Shown here piece by piece: positions 8,334-17,378 of a DNA stretch of 53,239 nucleotides. Position 1 is the stretch's first letter, and the number at the start of each line of letters is the position of its first letter. A program made the translations under genes and the position numbers. Below the pieces are notes generated by a model. The model saw only the letters and a program-made list of their open reading frames with translations, was not told where the DNA came from and searched no databases. The DNA comes from Secundilactobacillus malefermentans DSM 5705 = KCTC 3548 (GTDB lineage Bacteria > Bacillota > Bacilli > Lactobacillales > Lactobacillaceae), in the NCBI RefSeq assembly GCF_001436395.1, contig NZ_AZGJ01000005.1, positions 11,043 through 64,281 on the forward strand, read 5' to 3'.

Positions 8334-8343
8334 TACGTTTGTA
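8334..8343. promoter_or_regulatory. Second, imperfect cop box
   Basis: TACGTTTGTA has one mismatch to TACANNTGTA and is embedded in a longer dyad, GTTTAC...GTAAAC. It lies 39 bases from the perfect box. Paired boxes are usual for CopY-regulated promoters. Confidence 0.6.
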
Positions 8344-8354
8344 AACAGTGGAGA

Positions 8355-8384
8355 CAAAAAAACAATCTCCAATTAAGAGATTGT
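8355..8384 (-). terminator. Terminator of the XrtG locus
   Basis: Minus-strand hairpin ACAATCTC, seven-base loop, GAGATTGT, followed by seven T. It lies directly after the exosortase gene and separates it from the copper promoter. Confidence 0.88.
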
Positions 8385-8387
8385 CCG

Positions 8388-9042
8388 TTATTTCTTATTT
8401 AATTGGTTTTTTCTGTCATTTCCAAAACGCTCTTTTAGCTTATGCCAAGCTTGCAAAATCATCTTGTTAACACTTCGATATAGACTGTGTGAGATTTGGG
8501 AGAAGGTAAATACGTTGTAATAGAGCCTGATAATGAGGACGTAGAAAATGATTCGTCCCAAAATTGAATGGGCAAAGAAGAAAATATCGGCGCCAAAAAA
8601 GTGAACGAGTATAATGACACTCATCAAACGAATCAGGTTCGCCACGTAAATCCAGATTACCCCAACAATAACGAAAAATGCCTTTTCAAACCGATTATAG
8701 AATTGGTAGAAAAACAACCAAACTGACAAAGGCCGTTGTTTCAATAATGCCGGAACACTCATAATCAATCATCATCGTGACGGGTGACGTCGAATTATAA
8801 ATGCTAACTAATCCATACTTTGGCATAATCTCACTCATATGGGTTAACGAGCCTAGCCAACCAATTCCGTGCATGACGGCATGGGTAAAGAACCAGATCC
8901 AATAGGGATCACTTAATGTAATCAAAATAAAAAAGAGCCCAACGCTACCAACAATAAAGAAGAATGCGTATAGCTTTGAACGCTTTAATACTGAAAGGGC
9001 ATATAACCAGACAACTGCGCCAATTATTTGAAAAATGCTCAT
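8388..9042 (-). pseudogene. xrtG: Exosortase XrtG, frameshifted
   Basis: A membrane cysteine protease/transpeptidase of the exosortase family, G type. All three catalytic residues can be seen: Cys in DYECSGI, Arg in VANLIRL and His in FFAHSILGR. They are in two frames. The first part (from 9042) ends at a TAA at 8695-8697. The second (from about 8699) continues with YNRFEKAFFVIVGV to 8388. One extra base near 8700 explains the break: PI followed by YNRFEK is restored if it is removed. Read through, it would be about 217 residues with several membrane helices. It starts directly after the Firmicu-CTERM gene (TAA-ATG). A sequencing error cannot be excluded, but all the linked genes are also broken. 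Confidence 0.85.
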
Positions 9043-10380
9043 TTAATGGTCTCCGTTTTTTCTACCTAATTTTATTTTACGGGTTCCAGTCACACTAACA
9101 ACGGCTAGAATGGCAATTGCAAATCCAACTCCGGCGAGTACAACGGGACCTGTACTACCACTGGTGGTCATGACCTCGCCACTCCAAAGATTGGAATTCT
9201 CTAGGGTAATCGTTTGGTTCTCAGTCTTTGTTATCCCATCAAGTTTATCAAATGGAATCTTAACTTCCCATACGTAACCAGTTCCTGCGTAATCCGACCC
9301 ATCACCATTCTTTTATGTGATGTTCTGTCGACTTACTCCACCACCATCTTGCACAGTCGCATCTGTATTTGTAGCCGCGTCCCAGATATCAACTGGTACA
9401 ACCTTTTGCTCGCCAACATTTAGGTATACTGAACCATGATTATTTAAAGATATGTCATAGGTATGTCCACCCATTTTCAATTTGTAACCACTAGCCTGAA
9501 AATCGGTATAACCACCTTGTAATTTAGGCGTCATTGCAACATAAAAGTAAACGTTCTTTTTATCAGTCACCATTGCGACTTGCTTATCATTGTCATTGTC
9601 ACCGTCAGAAGTCATCGTTGATTTCGTAATGCTATCCCAATCGGAGAAAGCACCATCAATACTAATATTCATGTCACCGCTGATGTTGTTGTTCTCTGCT
9701 AAATTTTTATCTTTAGCGGGTGTGTCCTCACCATTTAAAACCTGCTGAGCAGCGCTAGAATCGTCACTATCAGTTGTGGTCGTATCATCAGGTACCGTCG
9801 TCGCCGTGTCAAAAGGCGTTGAAAAGTCATTACTTTCAGCGACTATTGGTTGCGGACTGAGTTCTGAGCTTGAAATCGAGACAGTTTGATCACCATCAGT
9901 ATCGCCAAGAGCCGTCTTTGAAATCTGGCCCTCTAATTCAACCGAATGCCAGATATAATTTGGCCCTTCGTTAGCTGAATACTCGACTGAGCCAACATTA
10001 GAATTTTTCTTCTGCCAATTTGAATCAGCCGATGAAATTGTATATTGTTTCGTTTCTCCGTAAGGCGGCGTGTAAGCATTCAGGTTCACAAAATAGGTAT
10101 TTTGACCAACAGTCAGGTTAAACCCATAAGGAATATAATTTTGTTGAGTCGAGCTAATATGAAAGTAAATTTCATCATTGCTTGTTATTACCGAAGTTGA
10201 ATACCCCGAAGTAGACAAGGTCTGTGAAGCACCTTGCCAATCATCGTAATTTCCATCAATAGATATTGATGATGCATTAACCGAAACGGGATGTGCAATC
10301 GCTGCAATAGTCACAGCAAACATAACGGTCCCTAAAATCGTTAATCCTAATTTCAAAATTCTTTTCATTGCATTTCTCAT
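9043..10380 (-). pseudogene. Firmicu-CTERM surface protein, interrupted by an in-frame stop
   Basis: The likely substrate of XrtG. It has a signal peptide (residues 1-36, RILKLGLTILGTVMFAV) and two beta domains that each open with an IDGxxxDW motif (IDGNYDDW, IDGAFSDW), separated by a Thr/Asp/Ser-rich linker. After codon 355 a TAA at 9313-9315 stops translation. The same frame then continues for 90 codons with plausible protein (DYAGTGYVWEVKIPFDKL). It ends in a tripartite sorting tail: STGPVVLAGVG, a hydrophobic helix, and a basic end TRKIKLGRK. The truncated product would be secreted without its anchor. GGGGG precedes the ATG by eight bases. Confidence 0.85.
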
Positions 10381-10535
10381 TTAGATGACCCCCATCCCTA
10401 AATAAAAGTCGTGTCTTTTTTATATAATCGAACAACCACATACCTTTTGCTTTGTCAACTACAGTATACACCTTTTATTTTACATTAATTACTCGTTCGT
10501 TTGATTTTAAGACAATTAGAGCACTTATTTGCAAG

Positions 10536-12116
10536 TCATTTCAGGTCATTGTGTTCTCTAAGTGCTATCTTACTCAAGCCCACAAAGAACTTTCGCGAAT
10601 CGTTCGCCACCATCGTCGCTAGTAAAATTATAACGGGCAAGTACTGAATCAAATAACGACTCCGTCCACCTTCAAACAGCAGTAGGTAAGCAAATCCACC
10701 CAGTATAGCGAGACGGAATAGTTGTGTCATTTTCTGCTTATTGTGCCAGCCAAAAGCAACCAACCCGAGTAAGAAAACCCACCAAACTTGCGAGATATAT
10801 CTAAAATCTCCTAGATGAGTCCCATACAAGTACACAAATTGTCGAAGAAATCCTGAAAAACCAGTTTCCTGAGGCGTTGGATTTTCATTAATAAAATGAC
10901 CTTCTTTGACCCAAGCAAAGGTTCCATCAGCCGTATTATTTCGATGCTTTAAAATTAAAAATTTTGCGTAGCCTACTGGTCCTAGCTTTTTAAGCCGTTT
11001 AACCAGCAACTTTTTAGAATAGTCAGATCGCGCTTTAACAGTCGGTAACTCTCCCATTTTTAATGCATCCTTGGGATTGTACCCACCGTCTCCCGAGACA
11101 CCCATACTAATAAAATGGATAGCTGGAACTGCCCGCAACCGGTTCACCACAATGTAATTCTGATTGTTGGTTACTTGCTTACCTCCAAAATAACCAGCTC
11201 CCAGCGCGACAACACAGAGCAATAGCAATCCCCACTTAGGCAAATTGTTTCTCCCGAGGCTATTACGAAAGTCTTTTAAATTAACTTGATGATCCTTTGT
11301 TCAATAAATGACTTCTATTAGAACAATCGCAATTACCGGCGCAATGGCGGAAGGTTTCATGAAGTAAGTGCCGGCAACTAATAATCCAAATAAAATTGCA
11401 AACACGGAACGTTGCCATAATTTGAACTTTTTATTTTTCAGTGCCACGTAACACAGTAAATATCCAGAAACGAATGGTAACACCCACGCATCCGTATAGG
11501 GAATAATGATGGTTGGAAACAGCAGTAGCCATGCTGATTCGATATACATCGCCAACGGAATCCGTTTCTTATCTAATAACAAGATTGTCAACAAAATAAG
11601 AACAGCTGATAGATCCACAACCAATAAGGTCATCAGATCAAAAAAGAGCCAAGAAGTCGTTGAAAATAGCGTCGCCAGCGCATGTTGAATAAGGAGCAAT
11701 GCCATATTGTTGTAGTACAAGCCAAAATAGGTTCGCAACTCAATATCCTGGGTGTTAATCAGGCCTTCATGAATGGCCCCCGCATCAAATCCAATCGCCG
11801 GGTGAACATTCAGAACGAAAATAATCTGCCAACAAACCACCAGAGCTAAACAAATGGCCGCCGTTAGTTTCTGATGTTTGACGAAAATTAACAAAAAATA
11901 GTGGCGCGCTTTCGGGTAAACGATAACTGACAGAATTAGAACGATCGAAATAACTATGAAAAAGGTCGTTACCATCGTGGTCCCAGCTCCAGTAATTTTA
12001 TTGTCCCCTAAAATTAGGTTTGGCGAGGTTATCGCAAAAATCAATGCGAGAAAGAAAAAAATATTAAAAAGGATTAACATTGCTCGATTGCTAAATCGAA
12101 AAAACCGATTCGTCAT
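10536..12116 (-). pseudogene. XrtG-associated multi-pass glycosyltransferase (copy A), in-frame TGA
   Basis: A large membrane protein like the glycosyltransferases linked to XrtG (TIGR03766-type). It has many hydrophobic helices and the family features HPAIGFDAGAIHEG, TYFGLYYNNMALLL, IIPYTDAWVLPF and, near the end, FEGGRSRYLIQYLPV. A TGA at 11301-11303 is codon 272 of 527. The frame stays open on both sides of it. The ATG at 12116 is preferred over the upstream GTG because GAGGAG lies ten bases before it. A paralogue with the same architecture lies at 15056-16588. A putative role is transfer of lipid-linked sugars to secreted protein (inference). Confidence 0.8.
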
Positions 12117-12143
12117 ATGCTGCTTGCCGCTCCTCACTTATTC

Positions 12144-12521
12144 TTATTCATCCTCATCTACTGACAAACAGTAGAACCGAGTTGGCGATTCTCCAACCTC
12201 AATTCGAGATAGTCTGGCATGAATTTTCTTTAGTTCTTTTCTGATTAGGTTAAACAAGTAGACCGTCACGTTTTCCACACTGGGATTTACCGTTTCGAAA
12301 TAGGCCAAATCGTTCAAAAATTTTCCGTTAATTAAAGATAAGACTTCATTCACAGATTTCTCCATGTCGTTAAAGATGACCATTTCATTTTCTCGAGTAT
12401 GAATTTCACATATAACTTCCCAAGTATGGTTATGTTACTTACCCATTCCACCTTCCCAGCGCATTGCATGACTCGCATTAACGTAGGAAATAATTTTATA
12501 TGAATGCTTTACAGTCGCCAA
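12144..12521 (-). pseudogene. QueD-like (6-pyruvoyl-tetrahydropterin synthase-related) protein, in-frame TAA
   Basis: A short protein of the kind found in XrtG loci. From a TTG start at 12521 (AGAGGTAAG upstream) it reads VNASHAMRWEGGMGK, then a TAA at 12435-12437, then HNHTWEVICEIHTRENEM and on to a normal end at 12144. SHAM and HNHTW correspond to the zinc-binding histidines of the PTPS/QueD family, and ETVNPSVENV and RIEVGESPT also fit. The stop is codon 29 of 126, so no useful product is expected unless translation restarts at the internal ATG at 12383. Its role in XrtG systems is not known to me. Confidence 0.78.
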
Positions 12522-12526
12522 TTTTA

Positions 12527-13864
12527 TTACTTACCTCTTTTTTTTAGTTTCTCAAAGTCGTCCTTAAAGACAATACCCAAGTTGTGCCGTTCATCGTCAA
12601 AATTCTGAGAATTCCATTTTGATGATTTTGTCATACTGTTGATAATTCCCACAAACCGAATCCAAGCACAAATGAAGTTATAGATTGGCATCGTGAAAGC
12701 AACCCACCCTTGTTTTAAGAAGAAATGGCGTTCCTCCGTAAAGTCGCGGAGCATTAACTGCGAACAGATCAAGTTCATTAGCTCCATAAATACGTACAAA
12801 ATGTAGATAATGACGTACGACATCCCTAATAGAATAGGCGAATAATTGAGCATTAATAAGACCAAACTCGCGAATATCCAAATCATCCTAGGAAACAAAA
12901 ATGTGTGGTCAATCACCATTCGTCTGACCAAAAAATCTTTAAAAAAGTGCTTTAATTCAACACTATTTGAATAGTTATGATCAACTTCAATTTCACCCCG
13001 TTGCCACCGTTGGCGTTGGGTATAGAGCTCACCCAGATTCTCAATTGGCTCCACATAAAAAATGGCATCTGGGCAAAGAATGACCTTTCGCTTCAACCGA
13101 TCTCTCAGCTGAAATGTCATATCTGTGTCTTCACCAACTGTCGACGTACTGTACAGAAACGTTGACATCAACGCTTCTTTTCTAAAAGCAGAAAAGGCGC
13201 CAGACATCGTATATAGCTCATTTCTATCGGATTCAATGGTTCGTCCCACCAAAAAGGCTTGAGCATACTCAAAATATTCGTTTCGTTGTAAGAGGCGATG
13301 TCACAGGTTAGATGTGCTCTGAATTAATTTCTTCTGAGGCAGTATCGTTCCCGTCATCGCAGCAACGTCATAATCATTTTCAAAACGCAGCACCATATTC
13401 ATTAAAGCGTTCTTTTCAAGAATGCCATCACTATCGATGTTAATAATATAGGTGCCAATACTTTCATAAATAGCAAAGTTTAAGGCTTTTGCTTTACCCT
13501 TTTCTGTATGGATGAGCTGCATATGCAAATCCTTAAATTCATTTTGAGCGTGTGCAAAAGCCCCAAAGCTATCATCCGTACTTTGATTATCAGCAAGGAT
13601 AATTTGAATTAAATTAGATGGATATGTCGAATTCGCAATCGATTGAATACATTCAAACAATGTTTCTTCCGAATTATACACGGGAACGATCAGGGAAATC
13701 ATTGGCATTTTATCTGGAATATCTAACTTGTGCTTTCTAAACTGAGTAAAAAGGAGTTTGATTGCTTTTAAAAAGGCAGGTATCAACTCGACGATAAGTG
13801 GAATTAATGACCAAGTCAGCCAAAATCCCATACTTAAAAGTGTTGTTTCAATCCAGTATCTCAT
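12527..13864 (-). pseudogene. XrtG-associated family 2 glycosyltransferase, in-frame TGA
   Basis: A membrane glycosyltransferase of the type associated with XrtG (TIGR03111-like). It has an N-terminal helix, then the GT-A domain with SLIVPVYNSEETLFECI, LADNQSTDDS and the metal-binding INIDSDG. Q/RxxRW is represented by TQRQRWQRGE, and two to four C-terminal helices follow. A TGA at 13301-13303 is codon 188 of 446. Downstream the frame continues with NEYFEYAQAFLVGR, GAFSAFRK and VGEDTDMTFQLR, all expected. The ATG at 13864 has GGGAGG seven bases upstream. A promoter (TTGTAC, 17 bases, TAGAAT) precedes it, so a second transcript may start here. Confidence 0.83.
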
Positions 13865-13902
13865 CGTCAAGCCTCCCTCTGCTTTTGAGTCAGTGTATCC
13901 AT

Positions 13903-13931
13903 TCTAAATCACTTACCCGTGATGTACAAAT
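13903..13931 (-). promoter_or_regulatory. Putative promoter of the second XrtG transcript
   Basis: On the minus strand TTGTAC and TAGAAT are separated by 17 bases, about 40 bases before the glycosyltransferase ATG at 13864. It lies downstream of the 14005-14048 terminator, so the locus probably has two transcription units. Confidence 0.45.
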
Positions 13932-14004
13932 GGGACTAATCAGTCTCTCATTAAACCGGTTTACTGAACTCTTCGTTCTATTTTACCCGACATGTATCCA
14001 AAAA

Positions 14005-14048
14005 AGCAATCCAAGGCGCGTCATTCTCATGATTTGCCTTGAATTGCT
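14005..14048 (-). terminator. Terminator inside the XrtG locus
   Basis: Minus-strand stem AGCAATTCAAGGC / GCCTTGGATTGCT (one mismatch) followed by six T. It begins directly after the stop of the dolichol-phosphate-mannose-synthase-like gene and separates the first two genes of the locus from the remaining five. Confidence 0.82.
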
Positions 14049-15056
14049 CTATTTAAATTGATTTGAATAAAAATCAGTCTCAATCTCAAATCGAGGACGA
14101 TGTTTTACCTCTGTAAAGACTTTTCCAACGTACTCACCAATAATGCTCAATGACACCAGCTGTACGCCACCCAAAAACCAAATGGAAATCATCAGGGATG
14201 ACCAACCTGCCGTCGTGTTACCCACCATTCATTGAATAATCGTATAAATCATTAAGTAAAGGCTCAAGAGGACAATAATCGTACCAAGATAGAGAATTGC
14301 TTTAATTGGGGCAATTGAAAAGGAAGAAATGCCATCAACCGCAAAACTCAGCATTTTTCGGAGTGGATACTTCGTCTTACCGGCAAATCAGGATTTTCTA
14401 GCATAGTAAACCTTTGAGCTTGGATAACCGACTAACGGCACAATTCCTCTTAAAAAGAGGTTTTCTTCCTTATATTTCAAAAGGCCCACCATTGCTCGGC
14501 GACTTAACAACCGGAAATCAGCATGATTTGGAACCATTTTGACGCCAAAGCCTGCCATCAATCGGTAAAAAAGCTTTGCAGTTGTTCGCTTAAACCACGT
14601 ATCAGTTTCCCGATTATTCCGAACGCCATAAACAACGTCCTTGCCTTCTGCGTAGTCCTGCACCATTTTGGGGATTGCATTAACATCATCCTGTAAGTCA
14701 GCATCAATGGTAATGGTCATATCCGCATGCTCCTTGGCAACGGTCAATCCGGCAATCAAGGCATCTTGGTGCCCAAAATTACGGCTAAACTTGATCCCAG
14801 TCACATACTTATTTTTCTTCATTAACATTTCAATTAATTCCCAAGTACGGTCCTGGCTGCCATCATTGACATAGAGGATTCGACTGCCTTCCCCAATCAG
14901 GTGTTCACCACTCAATTTATCTAAAATAATTGATAACTGTCTTGTCGTTTCCTCAACGACAGCCTCTTCATTGTAACAAGGCACAACAATCGTCAAATTA
15001 TTCCCGCGTTCCTCCAAAATTGACATCTTCTTTCCGTTTGATTGCAATTGTGTCAT
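14049..15056 (-). pseudogene. DPM1/GtrB-like glycosyltransferase, two in-frame TGA codons
   Basis: A family 2 glycosyltransferase resembling GtrB and dolichol-phosphate mannose synthase, which load a sugar on a polyprenyl phosphate carrier. Motifs are TIVVPCYNEEAVVEE, YVNDGSQDRTWELI, SRNFGHQDALIAG, TIDADLQDD and FAGKTKYPLRKM. The C-terminus has two membrane helices. TGA codons at 14388-14390 (codon 223) and 14229-14231 (codon 276 of 336) interrupt it. The first stands where related enzymes have Arg before FAG. The downstream frame is otherwise intact to TAG at 14049. The ATG at 15056 overlaps the previous gene's stop. The product would supply lipid-linked sugar to the two TIGR03766-type enzymes (inference). 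Confidence 0.83.
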
Positions 15057-16588
15057 CACTTCCACCCAAGAAAGAGATATCGTTCATCGCCATGATAATG
15101 AAGCCATTTTTTGGCCCTGATTAAGGCATTAAATTCATGCCAACCAACAACAGCCAGCGTCGAAATCATTGGTAAAAATTGAATTAAATATCGTGAACGG
15201 CCGCCTTCAAATATCAGCAAATATAGAATGGCTCCAAAAACACTCATTCGAAGAATTCGCATGATCATCGACTTATCAAAGAAACTAAATAGAATTCCCG
15301 CAAACATTGTAATCCAAATAATTTGAGAAATTGTCGATGAAATTCTCAAGTTAGAACCGTATGGATAAAAGAAGGTTCTAATAAAATGATAATGATCATA
15401 ATTCGATTTGCTAAAGAATTGTCCCTCCTTGAGCCAGCCAAGGGTTCCGTCGCTCGTGTTTGTGTAGTTCTTTTTAATTAAGAACCCAGCATATCCGAAA
15501 ATACCAAAATTACCGAGGCGTTGACGAATCACTTTCATATTCCATTTTTGTTGTTGTTTTAAAGTTGGGAAACTAATGCTGTACTCGTAATCAACCTGTG
15601 AATAGCCACCCGTTGATTGTTTATTCATTCCCATCATGATGAAATGGCTTGGTAATTGCTTTTGATTGGGATTAATGCCAATAAATTACTGTTGCTTAAC
15701 GTATGATTGACCCGCAATCTGGTAAACGCCAAATAAGATAATTGTCAATAATGACGTTAACCCAACCGCTTTCCAATTAAGCTTTGAACGGGCAAAAATA
15801 GCGACTAAAATGAGTTCTACCACCACTGCAATTAAAAGGATGATAGCAGTCGGCTTCAACTCGTATGCCACCCAGGATACAATTCCGAGCAAACCAGATT
15901 GCCAAGTGAGCCGTAGCCACGATTCCTGCTCCTGTTGCCAGCTCGTCACAATCAAACTCAGCAACAGAACCATTCCTGCTACAAAAGGTAGAACAAACGT
16001 GTCAGAGTATACGACAACAATCCATGGTGAAATGAGTAAAACCAGTGGAATCATTGTCCCTAAAATGGCTGATTTTAAGTACTTTCTCAACATCAAGGCA
16101 ATCAAGAAAATCGCAATATCGATTAAAACTAAGTTCACAACGTCCAGCGTAATCATAAAATTCGTAATGTTGAGTCCTTGACTAATGTGGTAAATGCCAC
16201 GTTCCAGGAACATCAACATGAGGTTGTTGGGATACTGTGAAAAGTAGTTAGCTAAATACGATCCGCCCTCAATTGAGGGACTGGCTGCCGCCCACTTGAC
16301 AATACCAGAATCAAATCCAGTCTCGCCCGCGATGGCCACCAATAAAACAATTTGGTAGATTCCAACAAGGATCATAAAGGTCCATTTGGTGCTTAACCAT
16401 TTGACTGCCTTAAGATTAATCTGGCGCTTTCGCAGAGCCCAATGTCCGGCACCCAACAAAAGTAAGACGAACAACCCGCCACCAATAATCAACCCATTCA
16501 GGTTATCTGAAACAAGTACGCCCGCAAACGTCACAAAAAACACAATTCCCAATATCCAATTGATAATTGCGATAAATTTATTCTCCAT
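15056..16588 (-). pseudogene. XrtG-associated multi-pass glycosyltransferase (copy B), in-frame TAA
   Basis: A paralogue of the gene at 10536-12116, with many membrane helices. Shared features are ETGFDSGIVKWA, NYFSQYPNNLMLMF, SPWIVVVYSDTFVLPFV, LKPTAI and FEGGRSRYLIQFLP. A TAA at 15686-15688 is codon 301 of 511. The frame continues with FIGINPNQKQLPSHFIMMGMN, which aligns to the same region of copy A. The ATG at 16588 has GTGG six bases upstream and is preferred over an upstream GTG. It is the first gene of the locus. It overlaps the next gene by one base (TGATG). Confidence 0.8.
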
Positions 16589-16643
16589 ATTTTCCACCAC
16601 TTCTAAATAATTATTAAACGACTATGTATATAACACATTATTA

Positions 16644-16673
16644 AGTATAGCGTATTTAATTATCAAAAGTTAA
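16644..16673 (-). promoter_or_regulatory. Putative promoter of the XrtG locus
   Basis: Minus-strand TATACT at 16644-16649 with a weak -35 (TTAACT) 18 bases upstream, about 56 bases before the first ATG. The stretch is very AT-rich, so other -10 choices are possible. Confidence 0.4.
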
Positions 16674-16686
16674 TTTTTTCTAATAA

Positions 16687-16719
16687 AAGAGCAATCTCAC
16701 GGCGAGATTGCTCTTTTCT
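16687..16719 (-). terminator. Terminator after the PncC-like gene
   Basis: AAGAGCAATCTC, short loop, GAGATTGCTCTT: a perfect 12-base stem with T-runs on both strands. It ends the 16723-17187 gene and insulates the XrtG locus from it. Confidence 0.9.
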
Positions 16720-16722
16720 TCA

Positions 16723-17187
16723 TTAAATTGCTAAGTAGCTCACTAACAAATCGACACCCGCCTGCCGGCTCTGTGCCATGATCGACTCAGGGTCGCCTTT
16801 GAAATGGTACGTTTTTGCAATTGATGTGTTTCGATCCGCGACACCAATACATACTGTTCCCACCGGTTCACCATTCAGCGGCGTTGGTCCCCCAGCCCCA
16901 GTAAATCCCAATGCAAAATGAGTGCCGGCTAATTTACGCGCCTGTTGCGCCATTTTCTTGGCAACCTCCTCGCTCACCACCCCACACTTATCGATCACGG
17001 TTTCCGGCACGCCCAGAATTTTGGTTTTTGCTTCAGTTGCGTACGTAATGAACCCCCCAGGATAAATGTCGTGTGCTTCAGGCGTCGCTGCCAAATGAGT
17101 TTGGAAGGTACCACTTGTCAGGCTTTCAGCGCTTGTGAGTGTCAGCTTCCATTTGGCTAAATACTTGGCTAAGGTTGGGATATCCAT
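16723..17187 (-). CDS. pncC: Nicotinamide-nucleotide amidase, stand-alone CinA C-terminal domain
   Basis: A 154-residue protein consisting only of the CinA C-terminal domain. Typical motifs are LTSAESLTSGTF, ATEAKTKILGVP, GVVSEEVAKKMA and GFTGAGGP. The family removes ammonia from nicotinamide mononucleotide to give nicotinate mononucleotide in the pyridine nucleotide cycle. The N-terminal competence/damage domain of full-length CinA is absent, as in E. coli PncC. GGAGGCAC precedes the ATG at 17187. It is a single-gene unit with a strong terminator. Confidence 0.85.
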   Translation of the reverse strand: MDIPTLAKYLAKWKLTLTSAESLTSGTFQTHLAATPEAHDIYPGGFITYATEAKTKILGVPETVIDKCGVVSEEVAKKMAQQARKLAGTHFALGFTGAGGPTPLNGEPVGTVCIGVADRNTSIAKTYHFKGDPESIMAQSRQAGVDLLVSYLAI

Positions 17188-17340
17188 GATTGTGCCTCCG
17201 TTGTTGTTCGTTTAATTTTAGCGTATCAAATTACACGGATGTGCAAAAGAAATATGCCCAAACTAACGATCAAACAAAAATAAGCGTTCCCGCTTGCTTT
17301 CTGGGTCAAAATCAGATATTCTCATTTCATTAGATATCCA

Positions 17341-17355
17341 CTTACAAAAAGTAAG
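17341..17355 (+). promoter_or_regulatory. Inverted repeat upstream of the flavin oxidoreductase
   Basis: CTTAC-AAAAA-GTAAG lies 23 bases before the ATG at 17379. A possible promoter (TTGCTT, 17 bases, TATTCT at 17319-17324) is just upstream, so the repeat would overlap the transcript start. HxlR- and MarR-type regulators bind repeats of this form; which one acts here is unknown. Confidence 0.45.
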
Positions 17356-17378
17356 CATAAAAATGGAGGCACATAAAT

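Noticed and set aside
8388-16588. TGA read as Trp (altered genetic code) to explain the interrupted XrtG genes
   Set aside because: TAA stops are also present, and TGA is used as the normal terminator at overlapping junctions (cupredoxin/copA, pntA2/pntB and the stop at 15056), so global reassignment does not fit.
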